Notes: a model not told the origin generated them from the letters alone. A stretch of DNA of 64,000 bases from Halosimplex carlsbadense 2-9-1 (GCF_000337455.1 NZ_AOIU01000036.1:140975-204974); one strand, 5' to 3'. Counted from the stretch's first letter, positions 32,747 through 40,157 are shown. Numbers and translations: made by a program.

Positions 32747-33159
32747 CGGTGAATCACCTCGTACCACGAGACCTTGTGCTGCCGCCCGTTCCGCTGGGCA
32801 TGCCCGGCGTCGTTCCACTCGCCACCGACGATCTCGGTGACGGTCGACGGCTTCCGCCGGACCACCTCGACCACGTCGTCACTCTCGTCGAATAGCACGA
32901 ACGCGTACCAGGCGGTCTGGCCCTCTGCGCCCTCCGCCGCCGTCAGCGAGCGGTGTTGGTCCTCCCACAGCCGGAACCGGCCTGCGGCGCCGCTCGCAAG
33001 CGTCTCGTGGGTACTCTTCACCTCGTACTTCGTCCCGCGAGGATGCACGCAGTCGTACCAGTCCGCCTCGTTCGGGACGTGCGCCAGCCCGTAGCTCTCG
33101 GCGACGTACCGCTCGGCAAAGGCACCCTGGCGCTCGTTCGGATAGCGACGCTGGCTCAC
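32743..33159 (-). CDS. PD-(D/E)xK nuclease-like protein
   Basis: 138 residues from GTG 33157-33159, overlapping the previous stop (GTGA). It begins with QGAFAERYVAESYGLAHVPN, and then DWYDCVHPRGTKYEVKSTHE, which matches the D-x(n)-ExK core of restriction-type nucleases, with the upstream glutamate in the first helix. The C-terminal half has hydrophobic strands (TAWYAFVLFD). Placed at the end of the structural operon. It could process viral or competitor DNA; activity is an inference from the motif only. Confidence 0.6.
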   Translation of the reverse strand: MSQRRYPNERQGAFAERYVAESYGLAHVPNEADWYDCVHPRGTKYEVKSTHETLASGAAGRFRLWEDQHRSLTAAEGAEGQTAWYAFVLFDESDDVVEVVRRKPSTVTEIVGGEWNDAGHAQRNGRQHKVSWYEVIHR

Positions 33160-33341
33160 TGGGTCCCTCCGTCGCCGTCCGTCGCCGCGTCGGTCGCCCG
33201 GATCTCCGCTGGCTCGACGCCGAGACGCTTCGCGAGCCACGCGACCCACACCCGCGACAGCGCCGAGGCGTCGGTCGCCGCCAGCCCGACCGCGGCCATC
33301 ACGACCGCGGCCAGCTCGACGACGGTGAGCGTGAGGGTCAT
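33156..33341 (-). CDS. 61-residue membrane protein
   Basis: ATG 33339-33341 overlaps the stop of the previous gene; the end overlaps the next GTG. The sequence starts MTLTLTVVELAAVVMAAVGL, a single hydrophobic helix, followed by an amphipathic region (VWVAWLAKRLGVEPAEI) and an acidic tail. Probably a minor virion membrane component or a lysis-type protein; no homology recognised. Confidence 0.6.
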   Translation of the reverse strand: MTLTLTVVELAAVVMAAVGLAATDASALSRVWVAWLAKRLGVEPAEIRATDAATDGDGGTQ

Positions 33342-33586
33342 GCTTCCACCTCGTCGCGATCGGCGTCGGCCGGGTCGAGTAGGTCGGCGCCGCGGAGCGC
33401 CTCGCGATGCTCGTGGACCATGTCGACGACACCGCCCCACTCGTCGACTTCCTCCTCACCGCGGAGGATCCGCGAGTTCGTCTGTGCCTCGCGGGCGGCG
33501 TCTCGCGCCCACTTGGCCGCGGCGACCGCTGCCGAGGCTGTCACCGCGGCCGCGACCGACACCGCGTAGGCAGTGAACGCAGGCAT
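33338..33586 (-). CDS. 82-residue membrane protein with helical tail
   Basis: From ATG 33584-33586. An alanine/valine-rich helix (AYAVSVAAAVTASAAVAAAK) is followed by a charged amphipathic helix with EEEVDEWGGVVDMVHEHREA. Its stop overlaps the start of the next gene by four bases. It follows the repeat-protein gene by two bases. A holin-like or virion-membrane role is possible. Confidence 0.6.
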   Translation of the reverse strand: MPAFTAYAVSVAAAVTASAAVAAAKWARDAAREAQTNSRILRGEEEVDEWGGVVDMVHEHREALRGADLLDPADADRDEVEA

Positions 33587-33588
33587 GG

Positions 33589-34512
33589 CTACGTCGTCAC
33601 CAGGGTATTCTCCCCGGTGTTGCCGTCGGAGTCTTTCGCTCGTGCCACGAGGTCGCCGTTGCTGTCGAACCCGATAGCCCACTCGCCGTTTTCGAGAGAG
33701 CCGAGCGGGACCATGCCGTCATCCGTCCCGGAGACACCGCCACGGACGACCGTCGTGTCGCTTTCGCTGGCCGTGACGTTGCCGAGGGCCACAGAACCAG
33801 TTGCGGTCGCAGTGGCTTCGGGTCCGACCGCGGTCGCATCGTCCTGGCTCGCTGTCGAGCCGTCACCGACAGCCGTCGACGAGGCGCCGTCTGCACTCGT
33901 CTCTGCACCGACCGCAGTCGACCGATTGCCGCCGCCGACGGCCTTGTCGCCCATGCCGGTCGCTTGCCCCGCAGAGGCTTCGGCGGCATAACCGACGGCG
34001 ACACCCCGACCAGTTGACCCAGAATCTACCGTCGTCGACGGACCGACGGCGACGTTCTCCGAGCCGCTCGATATGGCGCTGTCGCCTATCAGGATGTTGG
34101 CAGTCTCACCGGACGGAGTCGATCCACTCCCGACAGATATCGAACCACTGCCGGTAGCAGAGGCATTGCCGAACGCGACGGTGTTGGAGCCGTCTGCCGC
34201 CGCCTGGTATCCGAACGCGACCGAGAAAAACCCAGTAGCGGCCGCCTGCATCCCGAACGCTTGTGAGTTGATGTTGCTCGCCTCTGCCTCGTGTCCGACT
34301 GCGGTCGTCCCGACCGAGGTCGCCGCCGCATCGACTCCGACAGCGGTCGAATCGTCTCCGCTCCCGGATGCACCCGGCCCGATCCCGAGTGCAGACATGC
34401 CGCTCGCGTCAGCCGCCACATCGGCCAGTAGCGGCGCGAGCGTCTCCACAGTCGTCCCACCAGTCGACTCAGGGCCGTCGCCAACTTGGAATTGCCCGCC
34501 TTCCATCGTCAT
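33589..34512 (-). CDS. YadA-head-like repeat protein, candidate receptor-binding spike
   Basis: 307 residues. Residues about 39-253 are some fifteen tandem repeats of about 14 residues with the core (S/T)xA(V/F)G followed by small residues, e.g. DSTAVGVDAAATS, TTAVGHEAEASN, SVAFGYQAAADGSN, STAVGDGSTASQDD, SVALGNVTASES. This is the signature of the left-handed beta-roll in trimeric adhesin heads (YadA). A 38-residue leader precedes the repeats and a non-repeated domain of about 55 residues (ENGEWAIGFDSNGDLVARAK) ends the protein, perhaps the trimer foot. No signal peptide or membrane helix. Its place among virion genes suggests a capsid spike or fibre. Confidence 0.75.
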   Translation of the reverse strand: MTMEGGQFQVGDGPESTGGTTVETLAPLLADVAADASGMSALGIGPGASGSGDDSTAVGVDAAATSVGTTAVGHEAEASNINSQAFGMQAAATGFFSVAFGYQAAADGSNTVAFGNASATGSGSISVGSGSTPSGETANILIGDSAISSGSENVAVGPSTTVDSGSTGRGVAVGYAAEASAGQATGMGDKAVGGGNRSTAVGAETSADGASSTAVGDGSTASQDDATAVGPEATATATGSVALGNVTASESDTTVVRGGVSGTDDGMVPLGSLENGEWAIGFDSNGDLVARAKDSDGNTGENTLVTT

Positions 34513-34628
34513 CGGACGTACACCCCCACAGCGGCCAGCGCGAGCGCTCCGATGACTATCAGCCCCGCCGGGCCAACGGTCCCGGTGACGAGCCCGACGA
34601 GCTGACCGAGCATCTTCGCGGGGTTCAC
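34509..34628 (-). CDS. 39-residue membrane protein
   Basis: GTG 34626-34628 to TGA 34509-34511, overlapping both neighbours (GTGA upstream, ATGA downstream). The product, VNPAKMLGQLVGLVTGTVGP followed by AGLIVIGALALAAVGVYVR, is one long hydrophobic helix with a basic end. The tail resembles the C-terminal anchors of the next three proteins. Likely a virion membrane peptide. Confidence 0.6.
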   Translation of the reverse strand: MNPAKMLGQLVGLVTGTVGPAGLIVIGALALAAVGVYVR

Positions 34629-35191
34629 AGAACCACCGCCATGAGAACCGCGGCCACGAGAGCCGCGGCGCCGGTCGTTTGCTTGCGCGTCAGGCCACCG
34701 ACGGCCGGGAGCGTCGGGAACCCGGCCGAGTCGTCTCCCTGGTCGTCGCCCTCGTCGGTGCGGAGCGAGTGAACGCGGATCGTCTGCCGGGCGACCATGC
34801 TCGACCCACGGAGTTCGGCGCGGAGCGTCTGTTCGCCGGTGCCGACGGCCGCCATGAGCGTCTCCCACGAGGCGCGGACCGAGACCGTCGCGGTCTCGTT
34901 CTGGGGCACGGACCGGCTCCGCTCGCCGACGAGATAGTCCCCGACGTAGAAGGCCACCATCTCGGTGTTCGCGCCGTCCGTCACGTTGTCCAGCGTGGCC
35001 GTGAACGTCGGTTCGTACTGGTCCCGGCCGCGGGCGTCCTCCCGCGATCGCACCTCCCGGCTCGACGCGCTCACGCCCGTCAGGTTCACCGGGTCCAGGG
35101 GCTCGGGCGGTTCGTCGTCGCCACCGCCACCGCCACCACCACCACCACCGCCGGGGCCAGTGCCAGGGCCGACTCTAACCAAGGACGACAC
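34625..35191 (-). CDS. Beta-rich virion-type protein with poly-Gly stretch and C-terminal anchor
   Basis: 188 residues from GTG 35189-35191 (TTG 35182 is an alternative); the upstream gene ends at 35175. A short start is followed by eleven consecutive glycines, a proline-rich segment, an Ig/CARDB-like beta domain (about residues 45-145), and a C-terminal helix (TTGAAALVAAVLMAVVL). The glycine run probably forms a flexible hinge. It belongs to a set of three neighbours with the same plan. Likely located on the viral membrane or at vertices. Confidence 0.6.
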   Translation of the reverse strand: MSSLVRVGPGTGPGGGGGGGGGGGDDEPPEPLDPVNLTGVSASSREVRSREDARGRDQYEPTFTATLDNVTDGANTEMVAFYVGDYLVGERSRSVPQNETATVSVRASWETLMAAVGTGEQTLRAELRGSSMVARQTIRVHSLRTDEGDDQGDDSAGFPTLPAVGGLTRKQTTGAAALVAAVLMAVVL

Positions 35192-35984
35192 CCCCCAGGG
35201 CCAGCGCCCCGATAGCGAGTGCCCCGAACGCCATGTTCCGAGAGACGCCGAACCGTTCGGTGAGCATGTCGGCCAACGCACCCACGAGCGGGAGCGAGCC
35301 CCCGCTTCCAGGGTTCGGGTCGGGCTCGGGGTCCGGCGTCGGCTCCGGTTCCGGATCGGGCGTCGGATCGTCCGAGTCGTCGGTGGTCGTGTTGACCGAC
35401 ACCGACGCCGACCCGAGTTCCACGTCGAGCCGGCTGCCGGAGCCGACGGGTACCTCCGCCTCCATGCGCTCGCTCCCGTTCGGGCCGAGCGAGAGCGGGC
35501 GGGTACCGAGTCGTTGGCCGTTGACGGTGAGCGGCAGGTCCTCGGTGATGGGCTCCGAGAGCGTGTTGGTCCACTGGACCGAGACCGTCGCCATGCGGTT
35601 GCGCATCGGCGGATCCGGCGAGATACTCAGGTTCGAGCCCGTGAGGTAGCCGCTCGTGTTGCTCGTGTCCGATGCGTCGGCCACCGAGATCGTGATCGCG
35701 TCCGCACCCTTCGGAACGGGCACCGTCACGTCGGTCGTCGTGGTCTCCTCGGGGTCCAGCGCCTGAGTGAGTACGGCCACCTCGTCACCGTTGACGGTGA
35801 CGGGCTCGCGGACCGCCAGCGGCTCCGTGGTCCGGTTCGTCAGGCGCACCTCGACGCTCGTCTCACCGCCGCGCGTCGGCCGGTTCTCCTGGGTGTACAG
35901 CCGCGTCACGTCTACCGCGTTCACCCACCGACCGGGCGGGCTCAGGCCATCGACGCGCTCGCCGACGGGCACCGTCTGAGGCAT
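35175..35984 (-). CDS. Two-domain beta protein with Pro-Glu linker and C-terminal anchor
   Basis: 269 residues from ATG 35982-35984, overlapping the preceding TGA (TGATG). Two Ig/CARDB-like domains of about 85 residues each (both with V-R/Q-x-T-N-x-T/S patterns and NGD/NGQ turns) are followed by a linker of alternating Asp-Pro/Glu-Pro (PTPDPEPEPTPDPEPDPNP) and a C-terminal hydrophobic helix (AFGALAIGALALGGVVLG). The stiff linker would hold the domains away from a membrane. Several NxT/S sites suggest exposure outside. Unknown family. Confidence 0.62.
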   Translation of the reverse strand: MPQTVPVGERVDGLSPPGRWVNAVDVTRLYTQENRPTRGGETSVEVRLTNRTTEPLAVREPVTVNGDEVAVLTQALDPEETTTTDVTVPVPKGADAITISVADASDTSNTSGYLTGSNLSISPDPPMRNRMATVSVQWTNTLSEPITEDLPLTVNGQRLGTRPLSLGPNGSERMEAEVPVGSGSRLDVELGSASVSVNTTTDDSDDPTPDPEPEPTPDPEPDPNPGSGGSLPLVGALADMLTERFGVSRNMAFGALAIGALALGGVVLG

Positions 35985-36520
35985 CACAGCACCCCCAGAA
36001 GGACGATCGCGCCGATTGCACCCGCGGCCAGCATCGTCGTACTCGCACCGAGACTCTTGGCGATGCTCTCGACGTAGCCCATGAGAGACTCGGCTGGCGT
36101 CTTCCGAGACGGGTCCCTCGCGTTCTCGTCCGTAGTGACCGTCTGGCGCACGTCGTCGTAGGTGCTCGATTCGATGTTCTGTTCCCAGGTCTGAAAGAGC
36201 GGGATCGCGTCTCCAACCTGATGGATACGCACCTCGACGGTGTGCTCTCCGGGGGAGAGCGAGAGCGAGAAGATGGCTTCCCGCTCATTGTCGTTCGCGA
36301 GACACAGCTTCTCGGTCCCCTGGCGCTCGCCGTCGACCCAGAGGGTGACGGGCGTCACCCATCCGGTCGGGTCACCCGTCTTGGTCGGACAGGCGCCCGA
36401 CGACATGATGGGGTCGCCGCCCCGACCCTGCCGGGCGGTGACGGTGATCTGGAACGTGTCTCGCGGCGGTACCTCAGTCGGGATGTCGACGGCCTTGATG
36501 GAGGGATTGCTCGACGCCAT
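35984..36520 (-). CDS. Single-domain beta protein with C-terminal anchor
   Basis: 178 residues from ATG 36518-36520. One Ig-like domain (TFQITVTARQGRGGD ... SLSPGEHTVEVRIHQVG) with two cysteines is followed by a polar stalk and a C-terminal helix (TTMLAAGAIGAIVLLGVL). Same plan as the two genes after it, so the three probably come from duplication with domain gain. No N-terminal signal: the anchor would insert after translation, as in tail-anchored proteins. Confidence 0.62.
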   Translation of the reverse strand: MASSNPSIKAVDIPTEVPPRDTFQITVTARQGRGGDPIMSSGACPTKTGDPTGWVTPVTLWVDGERQGTEKLCLANDNEREAIFSLSLSPGEHTVEVRIHQVGDAIPLFQTWEQNIESSTYDDVRQTVTTDENARDPSRKTPAESLMGYVESIAKSLGASTTMLAAGAIGAIVLLGVL

Positions 36521-36556
36521 TTCAGGCACCTCCAGCCGTCTGCGTGCTGTTCGTGG

Positions 36557-37012
36557 TCATTCGAAGGCCACCATGTTGAACGAAGTGTTGCTCGCGCTCT
36601 CGCTGGTCTTCCGGTAGTACAGTTCAGACGCTCCGAGTCCGCCGGGCGGCGCCACGGAGAAGGGTGCCTCGGCGCTCGTGAGCGGGATGTCTCGGTCGGC
36701 CCGCTTGCGCGGCTTGAACGCGACCGTGATCGGCGCATCGAACCCGTAGATGAGTACGGAGCTGGCCGAGTAGTCCCAGGCGATCGATTTCTCGTCGGTA
36801 GTCGACACCGACACGTCCGTCTCCGAGTAGTAGGCGGCTTCAGCGTCCGCCTCTTCGCCGCGCTGGCCGCGCATCTCCATGAGCATGCACGCCAGCAGCG
36901 CGGTGCCCTCGTCCTCGGCCACCTCGTAGAGTAGCGAGTTCGGGCCTTCGCCGAAGTACTCGGCTATCAGGTCGTCTATCGGCGTCTCGGAGCCGATGAG
37001 TCCGACGTTCAT
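36557..37012 (-). CDS. Virion-like soluble protein of unknown family
   Basis: 151 residues. No membrane helix or signal; mixed alpha/beta composition with a helical start (IDDLIAEYFGEGPNSLLYEV) and a beta-rich second half (ASSVLIYGFDAPITVAF). The start overlaps the preceding stop by four bases. By position (after the capsid pair and a small membrane protein) it may correspond to one of the minor virion proteins of SH1-type viruses, but I see no sequence match. Confidence 0.55.
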   Translation of the reverse strand: MNVGLIGSETPIDDLIAEYFGEGPNSLLYEVAEDEGTALLACMLMEMRGQRGEEADAEAAYYSETDVSVSTTDEKSIAWDYSASSVLIYGFDAPITVAFKPRKRADRDIPLTSAEAPFSVAPPGGLGASELYYRKTSESASNTSFNMVAFE

Positions 37013-37248
37013 AGCGCCCCCCGGCCGCGGATGAGCGCGGCGACTGTCGCGGCTTGGACGAGCGCGGTGAGCAGCTCGCTGACCGGCGCGATCACGTCGG
37101 CGATCGTCCGGGCCATGCCGGCCGCTCGCGCGAGTAGCGAGCGCCCGCTGTCTTGCTCGCCGTCGGGCTCGGGCTCGTTGACGTCGTCGCCCGCGGCGGT
37201 GTCGGTGCTGTCGCTCGTCGTGGTCTGTTGGTTCGGGAAAGAAGCCAT
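37009..37248 (-). CDS. 79-residue provirus protein with hydrophobic C-terminus
   Basis: The first 35 residues are acidic and polar (MASFPNQQTTTSDSTDTAAG); the rest is an amphipathic to hydrophobic helix (ADVIAPVSELLTALVQAATV). It lies 18 bases after the large capsid-like gene and overlaps the next gene by ATGA. In SH1-type viruses a small membrane protein (VP13) follows the VP4 capsid gene; this could be the counterpart. Confidence 0.58.
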   Translation of the reverse strand: MASFPNQQTTTSDSTDTAAGDDVNEPEPDGEQDSGRSLLARAAGMARTIADVIAPVSELLTALVQAATVAALIRGRGAL

Positions 37249-37266
37249 AGGTGCGAGAGCGAGCCG

Positions 37267-38088
37267 CTACGGCCCGCTCATGTTGTTCGCGACCTTGCGC
37301 CGGAGCGTCGCGGGGTCCTCGTCCTCGCGGACGGGACGCTGACGCACCGGGATGCTGATCTCGAGGTTGGCGTCCTCGACCTTCTCCGCGTCGAGCGCGG
37401 TCGCGTAGTCCTTGTCGAAGAACACGAGGTCCAGCTTGAACTTGGGCGGGATCACTCCCCGGAGTCCGGAGTTGCGCGGGTCCCAGGTGATCTGCCGGTC
37501 GCTGTTCGGGTCATCCGGGTTGCTGAACGCCCAGGTGATGCTGTCCTCGGTCTGGAGTTCCTGGGCAGAGTTGCCCTTCCCCGAGGTCCGCTTCTGGATA
37601 CGGGTGTAGCCGTTGCGGACCACGGTGTACACGTCGACGTCCTCGTCCTCGGCGCCGTTGCCGGAGAACTCGACGGCGTCGATGAAGTCGCCGTCCGAGC
37701 TGACGTTGCCGGAGTAGCTGACGCCCGTCGAGTCGGTGACGAGCGTGTCCTTCGACCCGTCGCCGCTCTCGTCGTAGTAGGCGACCACGTTGGCGTCCGA
37801 GGTGTACTCGCCGTCCGCGATGTTGGGCATGAAGTCGACCACGGGTGCCTCGGGGTCCAGCGTCTTCGAGACGCCCGAGTCGCCCGAGGCGACTGTGATC
37901 GTCTGCTTGGCGACGAGAGCGACCACCAGCGGCTCGCCGACCGGAACCCGCCACACGGAGTTTTTGGGCACGGTCGCCGTCGCCACGATGTCCTCGGAGC
38001 CCGTCGAGTACGGGAAGTACTCGAACTTGTCGTTACCGAGGTACACCGGCCGTTCGGGCCGTCCTTCGCCGGATTGGGTACTCGACAT
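37267..38088 (-). CDS. Large major capsid-type protein (VP4-like)
   Basis: 273 residues, beta-rich, without signal or membrane helix. The N-terminal half is strand-turn patterned (KNSVWRVPVGEPLVVALVAK) and the C-terminus has LKLDLVFFDKDYATALDAEK and a basic tail with RRKVANNMSGP. Paired with the next upstream gene, it fits the two single-jelly-roll capsid proteins that build vertical capsomers in SH1, PH1, HHIV-2 and SNJ1. Those VP4 proteins are about 230 residues, so this one is somewhat longer. Identification is by position, size and predicted fold only. Confidence 0.62.
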   Translation of the reverse strand: MSSTQSGEGRPERPVYLGNDKFEYFPYSTGSEDIVATATVPKNSVWRVPVGEPLVVALVAKQTITVASGDSGVSKTLDPEAPVVDFMPNIADGEYTSDANVVAYYDESGDGSKDTLVTDSTGVSYSGNVSSDGDFIDAVEFSGNGAEDEDVDVYTVVRNGYTRIQKRTSGKGNSAQELQTEDSITWAFSNPDDPNSDRQITWDPRNSGLRGVIPPKFKLDLVFFDKDYATALDAEKVEDANLEISIPVRQRPVREDEDPATLRRKVANNMSGP

Positions 38089-38091
38089 GGG

Positions 38092-38553
38092 TTACTCCTC
38101 GCGGACGTTGAGCGGGTAGTTCGCGAACAGGCTGTCGGGGTCGATGACGGTCCCCGAGTTGGCGAGTAGGGCCACCTCGTCGGTGTCGGTGAGCGAGATA
38201 CTGCCGCCGGGCACCCGCTCGGGGTGGAACGTCACCCGGCGGCGCTCGGCGTTGTCGCCGCTCTGCTGGTCGCGAAGCGAGAGCGTGTTGAACGGAGCCA
38301 TCGTGAACTCCGCGAACACGGTCCAGGCGCCGAGCGGGTCGTTGGGCTCGCGGTAGCCGAGCCCGAGCCGAGCGCCCCGCGGCATGTCGCCGCCGCCGGT
38401 CCGCTCCACGTCCAGGATCATCGGGTAGTTCTCGACGAGTTCCCACACCTGGCCGTCGGGCACCTCCCACACACAGACCGGCGTGGGGTCCTCGGCCACG
38501 TTCGCCTCGGTGGTCGCCTCCCGTTGCTCAGTGCTGAGGGTCTCGTCTGCCAT
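38092..38553 (-). CDS. Small major capsid-type protein (VP7-like)
   Basis: 153 residues from ATG 38551-38553. An acidic start is followed by strand-rich segments (VCVWEVPDGQVWELVENYPM, GAWTVFAEFTMAPFNTLSLR, RVTFHPERVPGGSISLTDTD). Three bases separate it from the larger capsid gene. The W-V-P phrase (CVWEVPDGQVW, compare VWRVPVGEPL in the large partner) suggests both are variants of one jelly-roll ancestor. SH1 VP7 is about 185 residues. Confidence 0.62.
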   Translation of the reverse strand: MADETLSTEQREATTEANVAEDPTPVCVWEVPDGQVWELVENYPMILDVERTGGGDMPRGARLGLGYREPNDPLGAWTVFAEFTMAPFNTLSLRDQQSGDNAERRRVTFHPERVPGGSISLTDTDEVALLANSGTVIDPDSLFANYPLNVREE

Positions 38554-38554
38554 T

Positions 38555-38857
38555 TCAGGCACCCCCCTCACCGAACGCGCGGAGACCGACACCGGTGAAC
38601 CCGACACCGAGCCCGGCGATGATGACCCCGAGCCAGTCGTCGATGTCCGAGAGGATCGCGCCGAGAATCATCCCGGCGCCGATGACGGACGAGCCGATTC
38701 CGGTGACGAACGCGGCCGAGCCGCGGTCGCCCTCGAAGACGGCGTCTGCGAGCGATACGAGTAGTTCGTCGAGGCCCACCATGTCGACCACGGTGGGAAC
38801 GACCATTGCGGCGCCAGCGCCGCCGACTGCGTGCTTCTCTTCGACGTTGAAAGTCAT
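38555..38857 (-). CDS. Provirus membrane protein with two or three helices
   Basis: 100 residues from ATG 38855-38857. Glycine/alanine-rich hydrophobic segments (AVGGAGAAMVVPTVVDMVG, VTGIGSSVIGAGMILGAIL, LGVIIAGLGVGFTGVGLRA). It ends one base before the small capsid gene start. Probably in the internal viral membrane. Confidence 0.62.
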   Translation of the reverse strand: MTFNVEEKHAVGGAGAAMVVPTVVDMVGLDELLVSLADAVFEGDRGSAAFVTGIGSSVIGAGMILGAILSDIDDWLGVIIAGLGVGFTGVGLRAFGEGGA

Positions 38858-38860
38858 CGT

Positions 38861-39007
38861 TCAGAGCACCCTCCAGAAGAGGAACAGTGCGATTCCAGCA
38901 CCGACGACGAGGCCGATGCCGAGCGGTTCGGTCAGGAAGCTGATGGCTTGGCCCATCAGCCCGGTCGAGCCCCCGGTATCATCCGGGGAGTCGTTGGTCG
39001 CTGCCAT
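38861..39007 (-). CDS. 48-residue membrane protein, first gene of the capsid transcript
   Basis: ATG 39005-39007 to TGA 38861-38863. A polar start (MAATNDSPDDTGGSTGL) is followed by one hydrophobic helix (IGLVVGAGIALFLFW). A TATA-like element at 39034-39043 stands the right distance ahead, so this is probably the first gene of a separate late transcript. By position it resembles VP12 of SH1, a small membrane protein ahead of the capsid genes. Confidence 0.6.
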   Translation of the reverse strand: MAATNDSPDDTGGSTGLMGQAISFLTEPLGIGLVVGAGIALFLFWRVL

Positions 39008-39029
39008 GCACCCCCTACTACCGGGTGGG

Positions 39030-39048
39030 TGTGATTATCTATTTGTTC
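39030..39048 (-). promoter_or_regulatory. Predicted promoter of the capsid gene cluster
   Basis: Minus-strand AATAGATAAT (39034-39043) lies about 30 bases before the ATG at 39007 in an otherwise GC-rich gap, giving a very short leader. It would allow capsid genes to be expressed apart from the upstream ATPase genes. Confidence 0.5.
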
Positions 39049-39060
39049 GTTGTCAACAGG

Positions 39061-39106
39061 ATAGCGAACCGCCTACGAGAACGCCTGAAACGCTACGTTT
39101 CGCTAT
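39061..39106. terminator. Nested inverted repeats at the end of the ATPase gene
   Basis: ATAGCGAA (39061-39068) pairs with TTCGCTAT (39099-39106), and inside it GAAACG-CTA-CGTTTC (39087-39101) forms a perfect smaller hairpin that uses the same right arm. The structure covers the stop codon of the ATPase gene. Alternative pairing could act as terminator, attenuator or operator between packaging and capsid genes. Confidence 0.45.
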
Positions 39107-39723
39107 TGAAGATGTGACGGGATAGGAACTGGACCGCGGATGTGGCTCTCGGCGCCGGCCACGTCCTTGTAGTAGAGGAACTGGTAGCTGTTCGGGTCCA
39201 TCTGAGTGACTCGTTCCTTTCCAGGGATGCTAACGCGCCGGAATTTGCTATCTTCGTGCTCGCCGTAGGCGAAGATGATGTAGTTGTCCGTCTGCGTCCA
39301 GATCTGGTCGTGAATCTCCTTCGCCTTGTGGGCCGCAAGCACGAGCCCGCAGTTAGAATGCGTGACGTGCCACTTCACGAGGTGCTGAAGGATCTCGGGG
39401 ATGTAGTTCGCTCCCATCCAGTTGTGCGCCTCGTCGATGTAGAGGTAGCACTCTTGGAGCTGGCCGAACGCCCGGCAGTACTGTTCAAGCACGTCCTCGG
39501 TGAACGGCACTTCGCGGATCACCTGCCGAGTCCGTCCGTTGACCCAGTGCCGCAGCACATCTCGGGGGCTGTCCGGGTAGACCGCACCCGGCGGGCCGTG
39601 TTCGGCGTTCGGATCGAGACAGATGAATCGCTCGGTTTGGGCGAGTAGATGCTCGAACAGCACGGATTTCCCGCTATTTTTCTGTCCGAGGATGGCGGTG
39701 ATTTCGCTCAGGTCGATGTCCAT
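39103..39723 (-). CDS. Genome-packaging ATPase (FtsK/HerA, A32-like)
   Basis: 206 residues from ATG 39721-39723. Walker A GQKNSGKSVL at residues 13-22, Walker B CYLYIDEAHN near residue 93, and a sensor-like GLVLAAHKAKEI near residue 126. This is the small packaging ATPase shared by membrane-containing icosahedral viruses such as SH1, SNJ1, STIV and PRD1, which drives DNA into preformed capsids. It is the strongest hallmark for this type of virus. Short size (about 200 residues) is typical. Confidence 0.85.
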   Translation of the reverse strand: MDIDLSEITAILGQKNSGKSVLFEHLLAQTERFICLDPNAEHGPPGAVYPDSPRDVLRHWVNGRTRQVIREVPFTEDVLEQYCRAFGQLQECYLYIDEAHNWMGANYIPEILQHLVKWHVTHSNCGLVLAAHKAKEIHDQIWTQTDNYIIFAYGEHEDSKFRRVSIPGKERVTQMDPNSYQFLYYKDVAGAESHIRGPVPIPSHLQ

Positions 39724-39734
39724 CGCGTCACCCC

Positions 39735-40157
39735 CTACTCTCCCACATCCACAGGGTCGCGCAGGTCGCCCCGCGTCGGCGTCTCGATGTCGAGTTCGTC
39801 GTAGAGCCCGCTCCGGGTGAGCGCCTCGTCGAGCGTCCGAACCAGATAGGCAGTCTTCGCCGGGTGCGCTGTCGCGTACTGCCCGCCGAGTGAGACGAGC
39901 ATACTGTCGACTTGCGTCGGGTCGATCCCGAGCCACGGTGCGAACTGCGCGGCGAACTGTTCCAGATCCTCCATCTCGTCGGGGTTGCGGACCATCTCGT
40001 AGCGGATGAACCCGCGAATATCCTGTTCCAGCTCATAGAGTGTTTCAGGGTCGACGCCCGCTCCGGCCGCCGCGGTGCTGAGTCGGTCTGCGCGCTGTTC
40101 GTCCGTCTCGTCTGCCTCGCTCGCCGCTTCCTGGGCGAGAGTCATGATTTCGTCCAT
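39735..40157 (-). CDS. Alpha-helical provirus protein before the ATPase
   Basis: 140 residues, acidic, predicted mostly helical (DEIMTLAQEAASEADETDEQ, LYELEQDIRGFIRYEMV, TAYLVRTLDEALTRSGLYDE). No cysteine, signal or membrane helix. It lies 11 bases upstream of the ATPase and 2 bases after a long acidic protein gene. It could be an assembly factor working with the ATPase; no family recognised. Confidence 0.6.
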   Translation of the reverse strand: MDEIMTLAQEAASEADETDEQRADRLSTAAAGAGVDPETLYELEQDIRGFIRYEMVRNPDEMEDLEQFAAQFAPWLGIDPTQVDSMLVSLGGQYATAHPAKTAYLVRTLDEALTRSGLYDELDIETPTRGDLRDPVDVGE

